This document shows, piece after piece, positions 1 to 8,321 of a DNA stretch of 64,000 nucleotides. The notes below the pieces were generated by a model. The model saw nothing but the letters and a program-made list of their open reading frames with translations. It searched no databases and was not told the origin of the DNA. The stretch is from Pseudomonas sp. B20(2017) (GTDB taxonomy: Bacteria; Pseudomonadota; Gammaproteobacteria; Pseudomonadales; Pseudomonadaceae), in assembly GCF_002113125.1 (NCBI RefSeq), contig NZ_NEJP01000010.1:62001-126000 (forward strand), given 5' to 3'. How positions within the stretch are numbered: position 1 is the first letter of the stretch; each line of letters starts with the position of its first letter. The translations under genes and the position numbers were made by a program.

Positions 1-11
1 TAGCTCCCACA
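1..11. repeat. Tail of a REP element cut by the window edge
   Basis: The first bases read as the gctcccaca end of the REP palindrome that recurs through this window. Its partner arm lies outside the window. Confidence 0.5.
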
Positions 12-44
12 GTGATGGTGTTGTTTCAGTAGCATGCGGTCAAT

Positions 45-73
45 TGTGGGAGCGAGCTTGCTCGCGATGGCGG
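45..73 (+). repeat. REP element, single
   Basis: The sequence begins tgtgggagcgagcttgctcg and is followed by cgatggcgg. The same core forms the arms of several REPINs downstream. The palindromic centre gcgagcttgctcgc can fold. It lies about 75 bases upstream of the first gene, so it could sit in that gene's leader or promoter zone. It faces a truncated copy of opposite polarity at the window start. Confidence 0.75.
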
Positions 74-148
74 CATCTGCAGCACCCCATCATCCGGATC
101 ACAGTGTTAGGCTCTGCCCCGAACCCTGCACTGTGTGAAGGAAGGCTT

Positions 149-865
149 ATGTTGAAGGTGTTTGCGCTGTTGACGCTGCTGGCGTCCACTGCCGTTCAGG
201 CTCAGACCTCGCTGCAAAACGATCTGCCACTCAACTACCTGGCCCAGGTGCACCCGGACGCCGAACAGCGTCCGCTGGTGATTTTCCTGCATGGCTATGG
301 CAGCAACGAAGCAGACTTGATCGGTATGAAATTTCAGTTGCCCAAGCAGTACAACTACCTGTCGGTGCAGGCACCGATGGCGTTGGGGGAAGGGCGTTTC
401 CAGTGGTTTCGCAAGAAAGGCGAGGGTGCCTACAACGGCGAGACCGATGATCTGAAGGCCAGCAGCCAGAAACTGCGGGCCTTTATCGCTGCGGCGGCGC
501 AGAAATATCACGCGCAACCGGAGAAGGTGTACCTGATCGGTTTCAGCCAGGGCGCGATGATGACCTATGAAGTCGGGCTACGGCAGCCGGCGGCGGTGGG
601 TGGCATTGCCGCGTTGAGCGGGCGGGTGTTGCCGGTGCTCAAGAGCGAGCTGAAGTCAGAGCAACAGCATCCACCGCTGGAAATCTTCATCGGCCACGGC
701 ACGGCGGATGACCGTGTGCCTTACAGCGGTGGCACCGAGGCCGATGCGTTGTTGCAGAAGCTGTCGTACAAACCGCAATTTCATGCTTATCCCGGTGTCG
801 GCCACAGCATCAGCGCGGCCGAGCTTCGGGATTTGAACGACTGGTTGCAGCAACTCAATCCCTAA
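149..865 (+). CDS. Exported carboxylesterase / phospholipase-like alpha/beta hydrolase
   Basis: A 238-residue serine hydrolase of the Abhydrolase_2 (carboxylesterase/phospholipase) family, expected to cleave small esters. Residues 1-18 form a signal peptide ending in VQA, so the enzyme is probably periplasmic or secreted. FLHGYGSN at 46-53 resembles the oxyanion loop. GFSQG at 131-135 holds the nucleophile Ser133. Asp187 or Asp188 in GTADD and His219 in GVGHS complete the triad. The ATG at 149 was chosen over an upstream in-frame ATG at 44, because GAAGGAAGG lies just ahead of it and the signal peptide starts there. The 44 start would also run through the REP element. The substrate cannot be told from sequence. 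Confidence 0.85.
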   Translation: MLKVFALLTLLASTAVQAQTSLQNDLPLNYLAQVHPDAEQRPLVIFLHGYGSNEADLIGMKFQLPKQYNYLSVQAPMALGEGRFQWFRKKGEGAYNGETDDLKASSQKLRAFIAAAAQKYHAQPEKVYLIGFSQGAMMTYEVGLRQPAAVGGIAALSGRVLPVLKSELKSEQQHPPLEIFIGHGTADDRVPYSGGTEADALLQKLSYKPQFHAYPGVGHSISAAELRDLNDWLQQLNP

Positions 866-868
866 GCA

Positions 869-1435
869 TCACTTTTCCCTGAGGATGGTTTTCACCAGCG
901 CCTCGTGACCGCTCTTGTCGCTGGCCCGGGAAATCACCTGGACCAGCGCCATGCGCGTGCCGGAGCCTGCCAGCAACGTGGTATTGAGGGTCTGGCCGCC
1001 GCCCTGGGTGGCGGTGCTGTCGACCTGACGCAGGCCAAGGCCGTTGCCTTTCTGGGTCAGGCTCTTTTCGCTGAGTTTGTTGAAGTCCGGCAGGGCTTTG
1101 CGCTGGGCGTCGATGAAATCGGAGACGGTGCCGTCGAGGAACGCACTGTCGTTGTCCTTGACGTTGTTGCCTTCGGGAATCTGGTTTTCGGCGACGATGA
1201 CCACAGTCTTGGTGGCGTCGTTGCTGTACATGGTGCCCTTGGCACCGGTCGGACCTGCCGGTAGCGGGTCGCCGACAAAGCCCTTGGGCAGGACAAAACT
1301 GAATTTGCCGTCGAGCATCGAGACCTTCTCGGTGACAGCCTTCTCTTTGGCCTTGGCTGCCTGAGCATTGATGGCGCCGAAACCGGCCACCGCCGCCAAC
1401 AACAGGACGACGGCTTTCTTGCTAAGCAATGACAT
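869..1435 (-). CDS. Exported hypothetical protein
   Basis: A 188-residue protein with a clear signal peptide: MSLLSKK, a hydrophobic stretch, then cleavage near INAQA at about residue 26. The mature part is hydrophilic and opens with a charged AKAKEKAVTEKVS segment. It looks like a single periplasmic domain with a SFVLPKGFVGDPLP motif near the start. No catalytic motif stands out and I do not recognise a named family. It converges with the esterase gene, the two stops being only 3 bases apart. A promoter would lie between 1436 and 1521. Confidence 0.75.
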   Translation of the reverse strand: MSLLSKKAVVLLLAAVAGFGAINAQAAKAKEKAVTEKVSMLDGKFSFVLPKGFVGDPLPAGPTGAKGTMYSNDATKTVVIVAENQIPEGNNVKDNDSAFLDGTVSDFIDAQRKALPDFNKLSEKSLTQKGNGLGLRQVDSTATQGGGQTLNTTLLAGSGTRMALVQVISRASDKSGHEALVKTILREK

Positions 1436-1521
1436 TCGAATCTCCGAGGGATGGTCGCGCTTGGGCGGCGATCATCCCATGGAGCGTGCATGGCACTCCA
1501 GAGCGGTTTGTCCGGTCGGGA

Positions 1522-2295
1522 TCAGTTCCGCGACGGTGCCGGCGCGGGTTTGGCCAGCAACTGCCGGGTGACGCCCAGCATCGCCACCGAAACGGCCATG
1601 GCCACCGCGAAACCACCGAAACCCAGATTGGGAACCGTCAGCGCCAGCACCAGACAAAACGCCGAAAACGAATACATCCCCGTCGCCGTCGCCCGCAACA
1701 ACGCCGCGGTAAACGCCGGGCCACGGGTCTGCTGGGAAAACACCGCCATTACGCTGCCCAATACCGGGAACACCGCGAGCAGGCCGCTCCAGCGCTCGCC
1801 AACGGTACTGGCCAGCATCGTCACCACCAGCGTCAGCGCGGCCCCGGCGATCATCCGCCAGACCAGTTTGTCCGACTTCGGCGCCGGACCACTGACCACC
1901 GGTTGCACTTTGGGAAACAGGTACGGCGCGGAAAGAAGGGCAGTCGCAGCGGCGGCAACCGAGAAGGGCAGAGAGGCCGGAAGCAACGACAGAATCAGCG
2001 CCAGCACGGCCCAGACCGATAAGGAAACCACCAACGCCAGAGGCCAGCTAGCCCGCTGCGCCACCTGCGCATAAGTGACGCAAAACGCGATCATCGCAAA
2101 CATGGCCGACAGCGCCGCGACCGCCGATTGCGCGGCAAACGCCGGGCCTTGTTCGATGGCGAGGAAAAACAGAATCGGTCCGACCACCACCGGCAATCCC
2201 GACAGCCACCCGGCGACGCTGGGGCCCCAGCGTTTGCCGGCGAGGGAAATCAGCAGCAGGAAACCGGGAATCAGCATCAGTTTGAGGATCAGCAC
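1522..2295 (-). CDS. Multi-pass integral membrane protein, unknown function
   Basis: A 257-residue protein made almost wholly of hydrophobic helices, roughly eight or nine predicted membrane spans. GKRWGPSVAGWLSGLPVVVGP near residues 21-41 joins the first two spans. This kind of small, GxxG-rich inner-membrane protein is common in pseudomonads without an assigned role. It is transcribed away from the chalcone-isomerase-like gene at 2443, so 2296-2442 probably carries two divergent promoters. It ends about 90 bases before the start of the exported protein at 1435, so the two minus-strand genes may share a transcript. Confidence 0.75.
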   Translation of the reverse strand: MLILKLMLIPGFLLLISLAGKRWGPSVAGWLSGLPVVVGPILFFLAIEQGPAFAAQSAVAALSAMFAMIAFCVTYAQVAQRASWPLALVVSLSVWAVLALILSLLPASLPFSVAAAATALLSAPYLFPKVQPVVSGPAPKSDKLVWRMIAGAALTLVVTMLASTVGERWSGLLAVFPVLGSVMAVFSQQTRGPAFTAALLRATATGMYSFSAFCLVLALTVPNLGFGGFAVAMAVSVAMLGVTRQLLAKPAPAPSRN

Positions 2296-2442
2296 GCAGG
2301 TCGCTCCATCGGGTCAATGGGGGCCACGTTAGCACTGTCGTTAGCGGATTGCTGCAAATGCATGCAATAGATGTATACAAAGTGCCGGGCGTGATCGCCG
2401 ACTATGCTCTGACTATCAGGGTTAACCGGAGTCATTACCGCG

Positions 2443-2982
2443 ATGAGCAGAGCACCGAAGGTGTTGAGTGGATGTTGCGGAATCGGCTTGTGGGCGCTGT
2501 TGCTGACGCCGACCTGGGCCAGTTGGCAGGATGCGGTGCCCGGTGCGCAGATCATCGGCACCGGGGATTTCAGTGTGTTCGGTTTCGACATTTATAACGC
2601 TCGGCTGTGGAGTGCCGCGCGTCCACTGGCCGACGGTCAGCCTTTCGCCCTGGAATTGATCTACCGGCGCAACGTGTCCCGCGATGATCTGGTCAAGGCC
2701 AGCGTCGATGAGATTAAGCGCTTGGCCGGATCCTCCATCAGTCCAGGCCAACTTGCCCTGTGGCAGGCACAGATGCAGCAATCGTTCGTCGACGTCCAGG
2801 CCGGTACGCGGATTACCGGGGTGTATCTGCCGGGGCAGGGCGCGCGGTTCTTTGTCGGCCAGCAGTTGCAACATGAAATCGATGATCCGCAGTTTGCCCG
2901 GGCGTTTTTCGACATCTGGCTCGACCCGCGCACACGCAGTCCCGAGCTGCGCCAGCAACTGCTCGGCAACGCCAAACCCTGA
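2443..2982 (+). CDS. Chalcone isomerase-like exported protein
   Basis: A 179-residue protein resembling the bacterial chalcone-isomerase-like family (chalcone_3). These proteins share the fold of plant chalcone isomerase but have no proven reaction in pseudomonads. An N-terminal hydrophobic segment, LWALLLTPTWA at about 17-27, looks like a signal peptide. The family pattern follows: FGFDIYNARLW near residue 47, a basic/aliphatic helix with DLVKASVDEIKRL, and a C-terminal FFDIWLDPRTRSPELRQQLLG block. The ATG at 2443 has GGAG upstream at usual spacing. The next gene is the Nramp transporter, 76 bases downstream on the same strand. Confidence 0.75.
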   Translation: MSRAPKVLSGCCGIGLWALLLTPTWASWQDAVPGAQIIGTGDFSVFGFDIYNARLWSAARPLADGQPFALELIYRRNVSRDDLVKASVDEIKRLAGSSISPGQLALWQAQMQQSFVDVQAGTRITGVYLPGQGARFFVGQQLQHEIDDPQFARAFFDIWLDPRTRSPELRQQLLGNAKP

Positions 2983-3058
2983 GCGCAGCGCATCTGCGCT
3001 TGGGCACGTCGACTGAAACGTCTAAGCTGCGTCTTTCGACTTGTTTCTGGATGTGTTC

Positions 3059-4378
3059 GTGAAATTCAGCTTGCCCAAAATCGCCACGGCGCCGTTCTGC
3101 CCGCCGGAAGTGGCCGGCAGTGTCCCGGTCGATCCCAACGCCTCGTTCTTCAAACGCGTGCTGCGTTTTGCCGGCCCCGGTTTGCTGGTGTCGATCGGCT
3201 ACATGGATCCGGGCAACTGGGCCACCGCGATCGAGGCCGGTTCGCGCTTCGGCTACAGCCTGTTGTTCGTGGTGTTGCTGGCGAGTCTGGCGGGCATGGT
3301 TGTGCAATGCCTGTGCTCGCGGCTGGGCATTGCCACCGGGCGCGATCTGGCGCAGCTGTCCCGCGAACGCTACAGCACTCCGACGGCGCGGCTGCAATGG
3401 GTGCTGGCGGAAATCTCGATCATCGCCACCGACCTTGCGGAAGTCCTCGGCTGTGCGCTGGCGTTTCACCTGTTGCTGGGGTGTTCGTTGACGTTCGGCA
3501 TCGCACTGACAGCGTTCGATACATTGCTGGTGCTGGCCCTGCAAAACCGTGGTTTCCGCCGGCTGGAAGCGATCATGCTGGTGCTGGTAGGCACCATCGG
3601 CGCGTGTTTTTTCGTCGAGCTGTTGCTGATCAAACCGTACTGGCCGGACGTCGCCCAAGGCTTCAAACCGTCGCTGTCGGCGATCAGCGATGCAGCGCCG
3701 TTGTACCTGGCCATCGGCATCCTCGGCGCCACCGTCATGCCGCATAACCTTTACCTGCACACTTCGATCGTACAGACACGGCTGATCGGCAAGGATCTGG
3801 CCAGCAAGCAGGACGCGGTAAAACTGGCGCGCATCGACACCATCGGTTCGCTGGCGCTGGCGTTGCTGGTCAACGCGGCGATCCTGATTCTCGCGGCGGC
3901 AGCCTTTCATCAGTCCGGACACACCGACGTGGTCGACATCCAGGACGCCTATCACTTGCTCGACCCACTGGTGGGGGGCGCGCTGGCCAGTGTGCTGTTC
4001 GGCGTGGCGCTGCTGGCGTCGGGGCAGAGTTCGACCTTCACCGGCACCATCGCCGGGCAAGTGATCATGGAAGGCTATCTGAACCTGCGGATCCCTTGCT
4101 GGCAGCGACGCCTGATCACCCGTGGGCTGGCGCTGATTCCGGCATTCATCGGTGTGTGGCTGATGGGCGATGGTGCGGTGGGCAAGTTGCTGGTGCTGAG
4201 CCAGGTGGTGTTGAGCCTGCAATTGCCGTTTGCGCTGTATCCGCTGATTCGCATGACCAACGACAAACAGCTGATGGGGCCGTTTGTGAACCGGTTGCCG
4301 ACCAAGATTCTCGCGTGGGGACTGTTTGTGGTGATCAGCGGGGCGAATGCCTGGCTGATTCTGCAACTGGCCGCCTGA
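3059..4378 (+). CDS. mntH: Nramp-family divalent metal (Mn2+/Fe2+) transporter
   Basis: A proton-coupled inner-membrane importer for manganese or iron. DPGNWATAIEAGSRFGY near the N-terminus is the Nramp helix-1 signature, with the Asp, Pro, Gly and Asn that line the metal site. The conserved MPHNLYLH motif of helix 6 lies mid-protein. About 11 spans are visible. No ATG fits the N-terminus: frame and family pattern favour GTG at 3059 (VKFSLPKIA...), with GTG 3053 and TTG 3041 as in-frame alternatives. The family is secure. The symbol is by family, since pseudomonads can carry two copies. No Fur or MntR box could be assigned by eye. Confidence 0.85.
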   Translation: MKFSLPKIATAPFCPPEVAGSVPVDPNASFFKRVLRFAGPGLLVSIGYMDPGNWATAIEAGSRFGYSLLFVVLLASLAGMVVQCLCSRLGIATGRDLAQLSRERYSTPTARLQWVLAEISIIATDLAEVLGCALAFHLLLGCSLTFGIALTAFDTLLVLALQNRGFRRLEAIMLVLVGTIGACFFVELLLIKPYWPDVAQGFKPSLSAISDAAPLYLAIGILGATVMPHNLYLHTSIVQTRLIGKDLASKQDAVKLARIDTIGSLALALLVNAAILILAAAAFHQSGHTDVVDIQDAYHLLDPLVGGALASVLFGVALLASGQSSTFTGTIAGQVIMEGYLNLRIPCWQRRLITRGLALIPAFIGVWLMGDGAVGKLLVLSQVVLSLQLPFALYPLIRMTNDKQLMGPFVNRLPTKILAWGLFVVISGANAWLILQLAA

Positions 4379-4395
4379 TCTTTCAGGACGCAGAC

Positions 4396-4430
4396 AAAAA
4401 AATACCCGGTGCGACGTGAGTCGTACCGGG
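4396..4430 (-). terminator. Rho-independent terminator of the dhcA-dhcB-atoB operon
   Basis: On the minus strand an 11-bp stem (one mismatch) with a 4-base loop is followed by seven T. It lies about 70 bases past the thiolase stop. On the plus strand there is no T-run after the stem, so it should not terminate mntH efficiently. Confidence 0.85.
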
Positions 4431-4503
4431 CTTGTTGCCAACGGGCGGTGGATGTCGTGGATCCGCCGCCCGCTGTTGAACTTCGTTTTTTAACTCTGGG
4501 GGC

Positions 4504-5685
4504 TTAAGCGCGTTCCAGCGCCAGGGCCACGCCTTGACCGCCGCCGATGCACAGGGTCGCCAGACCCTTCTTCGCATCACGCTTGATCATTTCGTGCAGC
4601 AGGGTCACCAGCACGCGGCAGCCCGACGCACCGATCGGGTGACCGAGGGCGATGGCGCCGCCGTTGACGTTGACTTTGTCCAGATCCCATTGCAGATCCT
4701 TGGCTACCGCCAGCGATTGCGCGGCGAAGGCTTCGTTGGCTTCGATCAGGTCGAGCTGGCCGATGCTCCAGCCAGCCTTGTCCAGGCAGCGGCGAGTGGC
4801 GGAAACCGGGCCGATGCCCATGATCGCCGGGTCGACGCCCGCATTGGCGTAGGCGGCGATTTTCGCCAGCACCGGCAGGCCCAGGGCCTTGGCTTTTTCG
4901 GCGCTCATCAGAATGACCGCAGCCGCACCGTCGTTCAGAGACGAGGCGTTGCCAGCGGTGACGCTACCGTCCTTCTTGAAGGCCGGACGCAGTTTGGCCA
5001 GGGATTCGGCGGTGGTGTCGCCGCGTGGTTGCTCGTCGACCTTGAACGCCACCGGATCGCCTTTGCGCTGCGGGATCAGGATCGGGGTGATTTCATCGAC
5101 AAAACGACCGGCCTCGATGGCAGCTGCGGCTTTCTGTTGCGACGCAGCGGCGAAGGCGTCCTGCTGTTCGCGGCTGATCTCGTATTTCTCGACCAGATTC
5201 TCGGCGGTGATGCCCATGTGGTAATCGTTGAACGCATCCCACAGGCCATCGCTGATCATGGTGTCGACGATTTGTGCGTGACCCATGCGCAGACCGGTGC
5301 GCGCGCCCGGCATTACATAGTTGGCCAAGCTCATGTTTTCCTGGCCACCGGCGATGATCACGTCCGCGTCGCCGCAACGGATCGCCTGGGCGCCGAGGTG
5401 CAGGGCCTTGAGGCCCGAGCCGCAGACCTTGTTCAGGGTCATGGCCGGTACGGCGTGGGGCAGGCCGGCCTTGATCGCCGACTGGCGCGCCGGGTTCTGG
5501 CCGGCGCCGGCGGTCAGCACCTGGCCCATGATCACTTCATCGACCTGAGCACCGTCCAGACCGGTCTGCTCAAGCAACTGGCGGATGACCGCTGCGCCCA
5601 GATCCACGGCGGAGACGGTGGCCAGCGAACCCTGGAAACTGCCGATCGCGGTGCGCGTGGCGGCAACAATGACGACGTCTTGCAT
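4504..5685 (-). CDS. atoB: Acetyl-CoA acetyltransferase (thiolase II)
   Basis: Cleaves acetoacetyl-CoA with CoA to two acetyl-CoA, the last step of 3-keto-acid breakdown. The 393 residues match the usual thiolase length. Cys88 in NKVCGSG is the acyl-accepting nucleophile. His349 in GHPIGASG and Cys379 in CIGGGQG are the other catalytic residues. The start was set at the ATG at 5685 (MQDVVIVAATRTAIG), preceded by GAGGAA, rather than a codon 15 bases upstream that overlaps the previous gene. It follows the CoA-transferase B gene by 11 bases and is the last gene before a terminator. The same order (dhcA, dhcB, atoB) occurs in P. aeruginosa. Confidence 0.93.
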   Translation of the reverse strand: MQDVVIVAATRTAIGSFQGSLATVSAVDLGAAVIRQLLEQTGLDGAQVDEVIMGQVLTAGAGQNPARQSAIKAGLPHAVPAMTLNKVCGSGLKALHLGAQAIRCGDADVIIAGGQENMSLANYVMPGARTGLRMGHAQIVDTMISDGLWDAFNDYHMGITAENLVEKYEISREQQDAFAAASQQKAAAAIEAGRFVDEITPILIPQRKGDPVAFKVDEQPRGDTTAESLAKLRPAFKKDGSVTAGNASSLNDGAAAVILMSAEKAKALGLPVLAKIAAYANAGVDPAIMGIGPVSATRRCLDKAGWSIGQLDLIEANEAFAAQSLAVAKDLQWDLDKVNVNGGAIALGHPIGASGCRVLVTLLHEMIKRDAKKGLATLCIGGGQGVALALERA

Positions 5686-5696
5686 TTTCGAATTCC

Positions 5697-6362
5697 TCAC
5701 TCGGCAGCGAACTGCATTTCCGGTACGTGATCCGGGACGATCAGTTTACCAGCGGTTTTGGCGACGATTTCCTCGACGCTGACGCCAGGTGCGCGTTCCT
5801 TGAGGACAAAAGCGCCATTTTCGATTTCCAGGTAGGCAAGGTCGGTCAGGACACGCTTGATGCAACCGGCGCCGGTCAGCGGCAGGCTGCACTGGCTCAG
5901 CAACTTGGACTCACCGTCCTTGGACGCGTGGGTCATGATCACGATGATGTTGTCGGCGCCGGCCACCAGGTCCATCGCGCCGCCCATGCCCTTGACCAGT
6001 TTGCCGGGGATCATCCACGAGGCGATGTTGCCTTGTACGTCCACTTCGAAGGCGCCGAGCACGGTCAGGTCGACGTGGCCGCCGCGGATCATGGCGAAGG
6101 ACTCGGCCGAAGAAAAGATCGAAGCGCCGATCCGTGCAGTCACGGTCTGTTTGCCGGCGTTGATCATGTCGGCGTCGATGGTGTCTTCAGTCGGGAAAGG
6201 GCCCATGCCGAGCAGGCCGTTTTCCGATTGCAGCATGACTTCCATGCCTTCAGGGATGTAGTTGGCGACCAGGGTCGGGATGCCGATGCCGAGGTTCACG
6301 TAGTAGCCGTCCTGCATTTCGCGGGCGACGCGTTGAGCCATTTGTTCGCGGGTAAGTGCCAT
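5697..6362 (-). CDS. dhcB: 3-oxoacid / dehydrocarnitine CoA-transferase subunit B
   Basis: Beta subunit of a family I CoA transferase (SCOT/AtoA type), which moves CoA from succinyl- or acetyl-CoA to a 3-keto acid. Glu47 in SENGLLG is the residue that forms the glutamyl-CoA thioester. The NLGIGIPT motif near residue 23 and the GGAMDLV motif are family hallmarks. At 221 residues it is of normal length. It lies 24 bases after subunit A. The symbol follows the matching P. aeruginosa locus, where these subunits act on dehydrocarnitine. Acetoacetate is an equally possible substrate. Confidence 0.88.
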   Translation of the reverse strand: MALTREQMAQRVAREMQDGYYVNLGIGIPTLVANYIPEGMEVMLQSENGLLGMGPFPTEDTIDADMINAGKQTVTARIGASIFSSAESFAMIRGGHVDLTVLGAFEVDVQGNIASWMIPGKLVKGMGGAMDLVAGADNIIVIMTHASKDGESKLLSQCSLPLTGAGCIKRVLTDLAYLEIENGAFVLKERAPGVSVEEIVAKTAGKLIVPDHVPEMQFAAE

Positions 6363-6386
6363 GTTCTTGTTCTCCGTCAGCCTGGA

Positions 6387-7085
6387 TTATTTGCGGATGG
6401 TGCGTTGTTCGATGCGTTTTTCGAACGTGCCGCAAATGACCCGGTCGACGTAGATGCCGGGCGTGTGGATGTGTGCCGGATCCAGCTCGCCGGGTTCGAC
6501 GATTTCTTCGACTTCGACCACGGTGATCTTGCCGGCGGTGGCGGCCAGCGGGTTGAAGTTCTGGGCGGTGTGTCGGTAGATGACGTTGCCGAAGTGGTCG
6601 GCCTTCCAGCCTTTGACGATGGCGAAGTCGCCGGTGATGGACTCTTCCATCAGGTACTTGCGACCGTGGAATTCACGCACTTCCTTGCCTTCGGCGACCG
6701 GGGTGCCGACGCCAGTAGCAGTGAAGAACGCAGGGATGCCGGCACCGCCTGCGCGCATTTTTTCGGCGAGGGTGCCTTGCGGGGTCAGGACGACTTCGAT
6801 GTCGCCTTTGAGCAGTTGCTCTTCGAACAGCTTGTTTTCGCCGACGTAGGAGGCGACCACCTTGCTGATCTGGCGGTCGGTCAGCAGCACGCCGAGGCCG
6901 AAGCCATCGACGCCGCAGTTGTTGGAAACGACGGTGAGTTCGCGGGTGCCCTTGCGTTTGATCTCGGCGATCAGGTTTTCCGGAATGCCGCACAGGCCGA
7001 AGCCGCCGGCGATCACGGTCATGCCGTCTTCAAGACCTGCCATGGCTTCCTCGTAGGAATACACGCGCTTGTCGAAACCTGCCAT
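6387..7085 (-). CDS. dhcA: 3-oxoacid / dehydrocarnitine CoA-transferase subunit A
   Basis: Alpha subunit of the same CoA transferase. The GGFGLCGIPENLI motif near residues 27-39 is the CoA-binding loop of SCOT A subunits, and NNCGVDGFGLG follows. The 232 residues are usual for the separate subunit. The ATG at 7085 was chosen, with AGAGG five bases upstream. A GTG two codons earlier is possible. It is first in the operon and is divergent from the LysR gene at 7342. The intergenic region holds a 104-bp palindromic repeat, so the operon promoter probably lies between 7086 and 7210. Confidence 0.88.
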   Translation of the reverse strand: MAGFDKRVYSYEEAMAGLEDGMTVIAGGFGLCGIPENLIAEIKRKGTRELTVVSNNCGVDGFGLGVLLTDRQISKVVASYVGENKLFEEQLLKGDIEVVLTPQGTLAEKMRAGGAGIPAFFTATGVGTPVAEGKEVREFHGRKYLMEESITGDFAIVKGWKADHFGNVIYRHTAQNFNPLAATAGKITVVEVEEIVEPGELDPAHIHTPGIYVDRVICGTFEKRIEQRTIRK

Positions 7086-7211
7086 ATGCACCTCTTTTAT
7101 TGTTTGTCGGGCGGCTGGCTAGCCGAATGACTGGAGTGTCGCGCTGAAGGATATATTTGTTAAGTTGATTTTTAAGGTTGATTGATTGATAAAGCTCAAT
7201 AATTGACATCG

Positions 7212-7315
7212 TTGATCGTTCCCATGCTCCGCGTGGGAATGCCTCTAGGGACGCGGAGCGTCACGGGCTGCGTTACCACGCAGACGGTTCGACGCCTCGA
7301 CGTGGGAACGATCAA
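7212..7315. repeat. 104-bp imperfect palindromic intergenic repeat
   Basis: Terminal arms at 7212-7226 and 7301-7315 are complementary at 14 of 15 positions. The inner part also folds, with gctccgcgtggga and acgcggagcgt segments. I recall similar gatcgttcccacgctc elements as dispersed repeats in P. fluorescens genomes. This copy lies between the divergent dhcA and LysR genes and ends 26 bases before the LysR start, so it should be in that gene's leader. Confidence 0.7.
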
Positions 7316-7341
7316 GACTTTGATACGGAAGCATAGCGTTC

Positions 7342-8220
7342 ATGACCATCAAGCAGATCCGCGCCTTTCTCGCCGTGGCTCAGAGCCTGAGCTTTGCCGT
7401 GGCCTGCGAGCGCCTGCACCTGTCGCAATCGGCGCTGAGCCTGACCATCAAGGCGCTGGAAGACGGCCTGGGCGGGCGCCTGTTCAGCCGTAATACGCGC
7501 AACGTGGCACTGACCCCGGAGGGCGAATCGCTGCTGCCGCTGGCCCGGCGCCTGATCGCCGACTGGGACAACGCCGAAGACGAAATGCGCCAGCGCTTCA
7601 GTCTGCAACGCGGGCGGGTGACGCTGGCGGCGATGCCGTCGTTTGCCGGCAACCTGCTGCCGCCGATCCTCAAGACCTTCCGTGCGCGTTATCCGAACGT
7701 CAACGTCACGGTCAACGACGTGATCAATGAGCAAGTGCTGGAAATGGTTCGTGATCGTCAGGTCGAACTTGGCGTGGCGTTCGAGCCGATGCAGAACACC
7801 TCGCTGACGTTTACGCCGCTTTACCGGGATCGCTTCGTCGCCGTGGTGCCGCAGGATTCGCCACTGGCGAACCGTAGCAACATTGATTGGCAGACCTTGC
7901 TGCAGGAGCCCTTCATTACCCTGCAACGACCGTCCACGGTGCGGGTGATGCTGGAAGAACACTTGCAGGCCCGAGGGATGAAACTGCCGGTGGAGTTTGA
8001 AAGCCATCAACTGGCGACGGTGGGGCGGATGGTGGCCAGCGGACTGGGCGTGAGTGCGGTGCCGGCGTTGTGTGCCGGGCAGATGCGCGAGTTGGGCGCG
8101 CATTGCCTGACCTTGCACGAGCCGGTGGTGGAGCGGGCGATTGGCGTGCTGACGGATCCGGGGAATGAACTGTCGGCGGCGGCACAGGCGCTGTTCGATA
8201 TTTTAAGGTCGGAATACTGA
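7342..8220 (+). CDS. dhcR: LysR-family transcriptional regulator, likely of the dhc/ato operon
   Basis: A 292-residue LysR protein. Residues 1-60 form the winged helix-turn-helix (MTIKQIRAFLAVAQSLSF, then LHLSQSALSLTIKALE). The rest is the two-lobed effector domain, about 90-290. It is divergent from the CoA-transferase/thiolase operon, the classical layout for a LysR activator and its target. The P. aeruginosa dehydrocarnitine locus has the same arrangement, which is the basis for the symbol. The inducer is not visible from sequence. The stop at 8220 is directly followed by a REPIN. Confidence 0.8.
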   Translation: MTIKQIRAFLAVAQSLSFAVACERLHLSQSALSLTIKALEDGLGGRLFSRNTRNVALTPEGESLLPLARRLIADWDNAEDEMRQRFSLQRGRVTLAAMPSFAGNLLPPILKTFRARYPNVNVTVNDVINEQVLEMVRDRQVELGVAFEPMQNTSLTFTPLYRDRFVAVVPQDSPLANRSNIDWQTLLQEPFITLQRPSTVRVMLEEHLQARGMKLPVEFESHQLATVGRMVASGLGVSAVPALCAGQMRELGAHCLTLHEPVVERAIGVLTDPGNELSAAAQALFDILRSEY

Positions 8221-8224
8221 CCCT

Positions 8225-8314
8225 TGTGGGAGCCAGCCTGCTGGCGATGGCGGACGAGCAGGCGACATCTTTATTGGCTGTGCGGGCCTTATCGCCAGCA
8301 GGCTGGCTCCCACA
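8225..8314. repeat. REPIN, gccagcctgctggc type
   Basis: Two 24-base arms, 8225-8248 and 8291-8314, are exact inverse complements around a 42-base spacer. The core differs from the gcgagcttgctcgc type seen elsewhere in the window. It separates the convergent LysR and sirtuin genes and may act as a transcript end. Confidence 0.85.
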
Positions 8315-8321
8315 TCGGGCT

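Noticed and set aside
2813..4441. Long minus-strand frame of 542 codons over the Nramp gene
   Set aside because: It is a shadow of the high-GC mntH gene: Gln/Arg/His-rich, no domain, no ribosome site.
5727..7130. 467-codon plus-strand frame over the CoA-transferase genes
   Set aside because: Antisense to dhcA/dhcB, Asp/Val/His-rich and without signs of a real protein.
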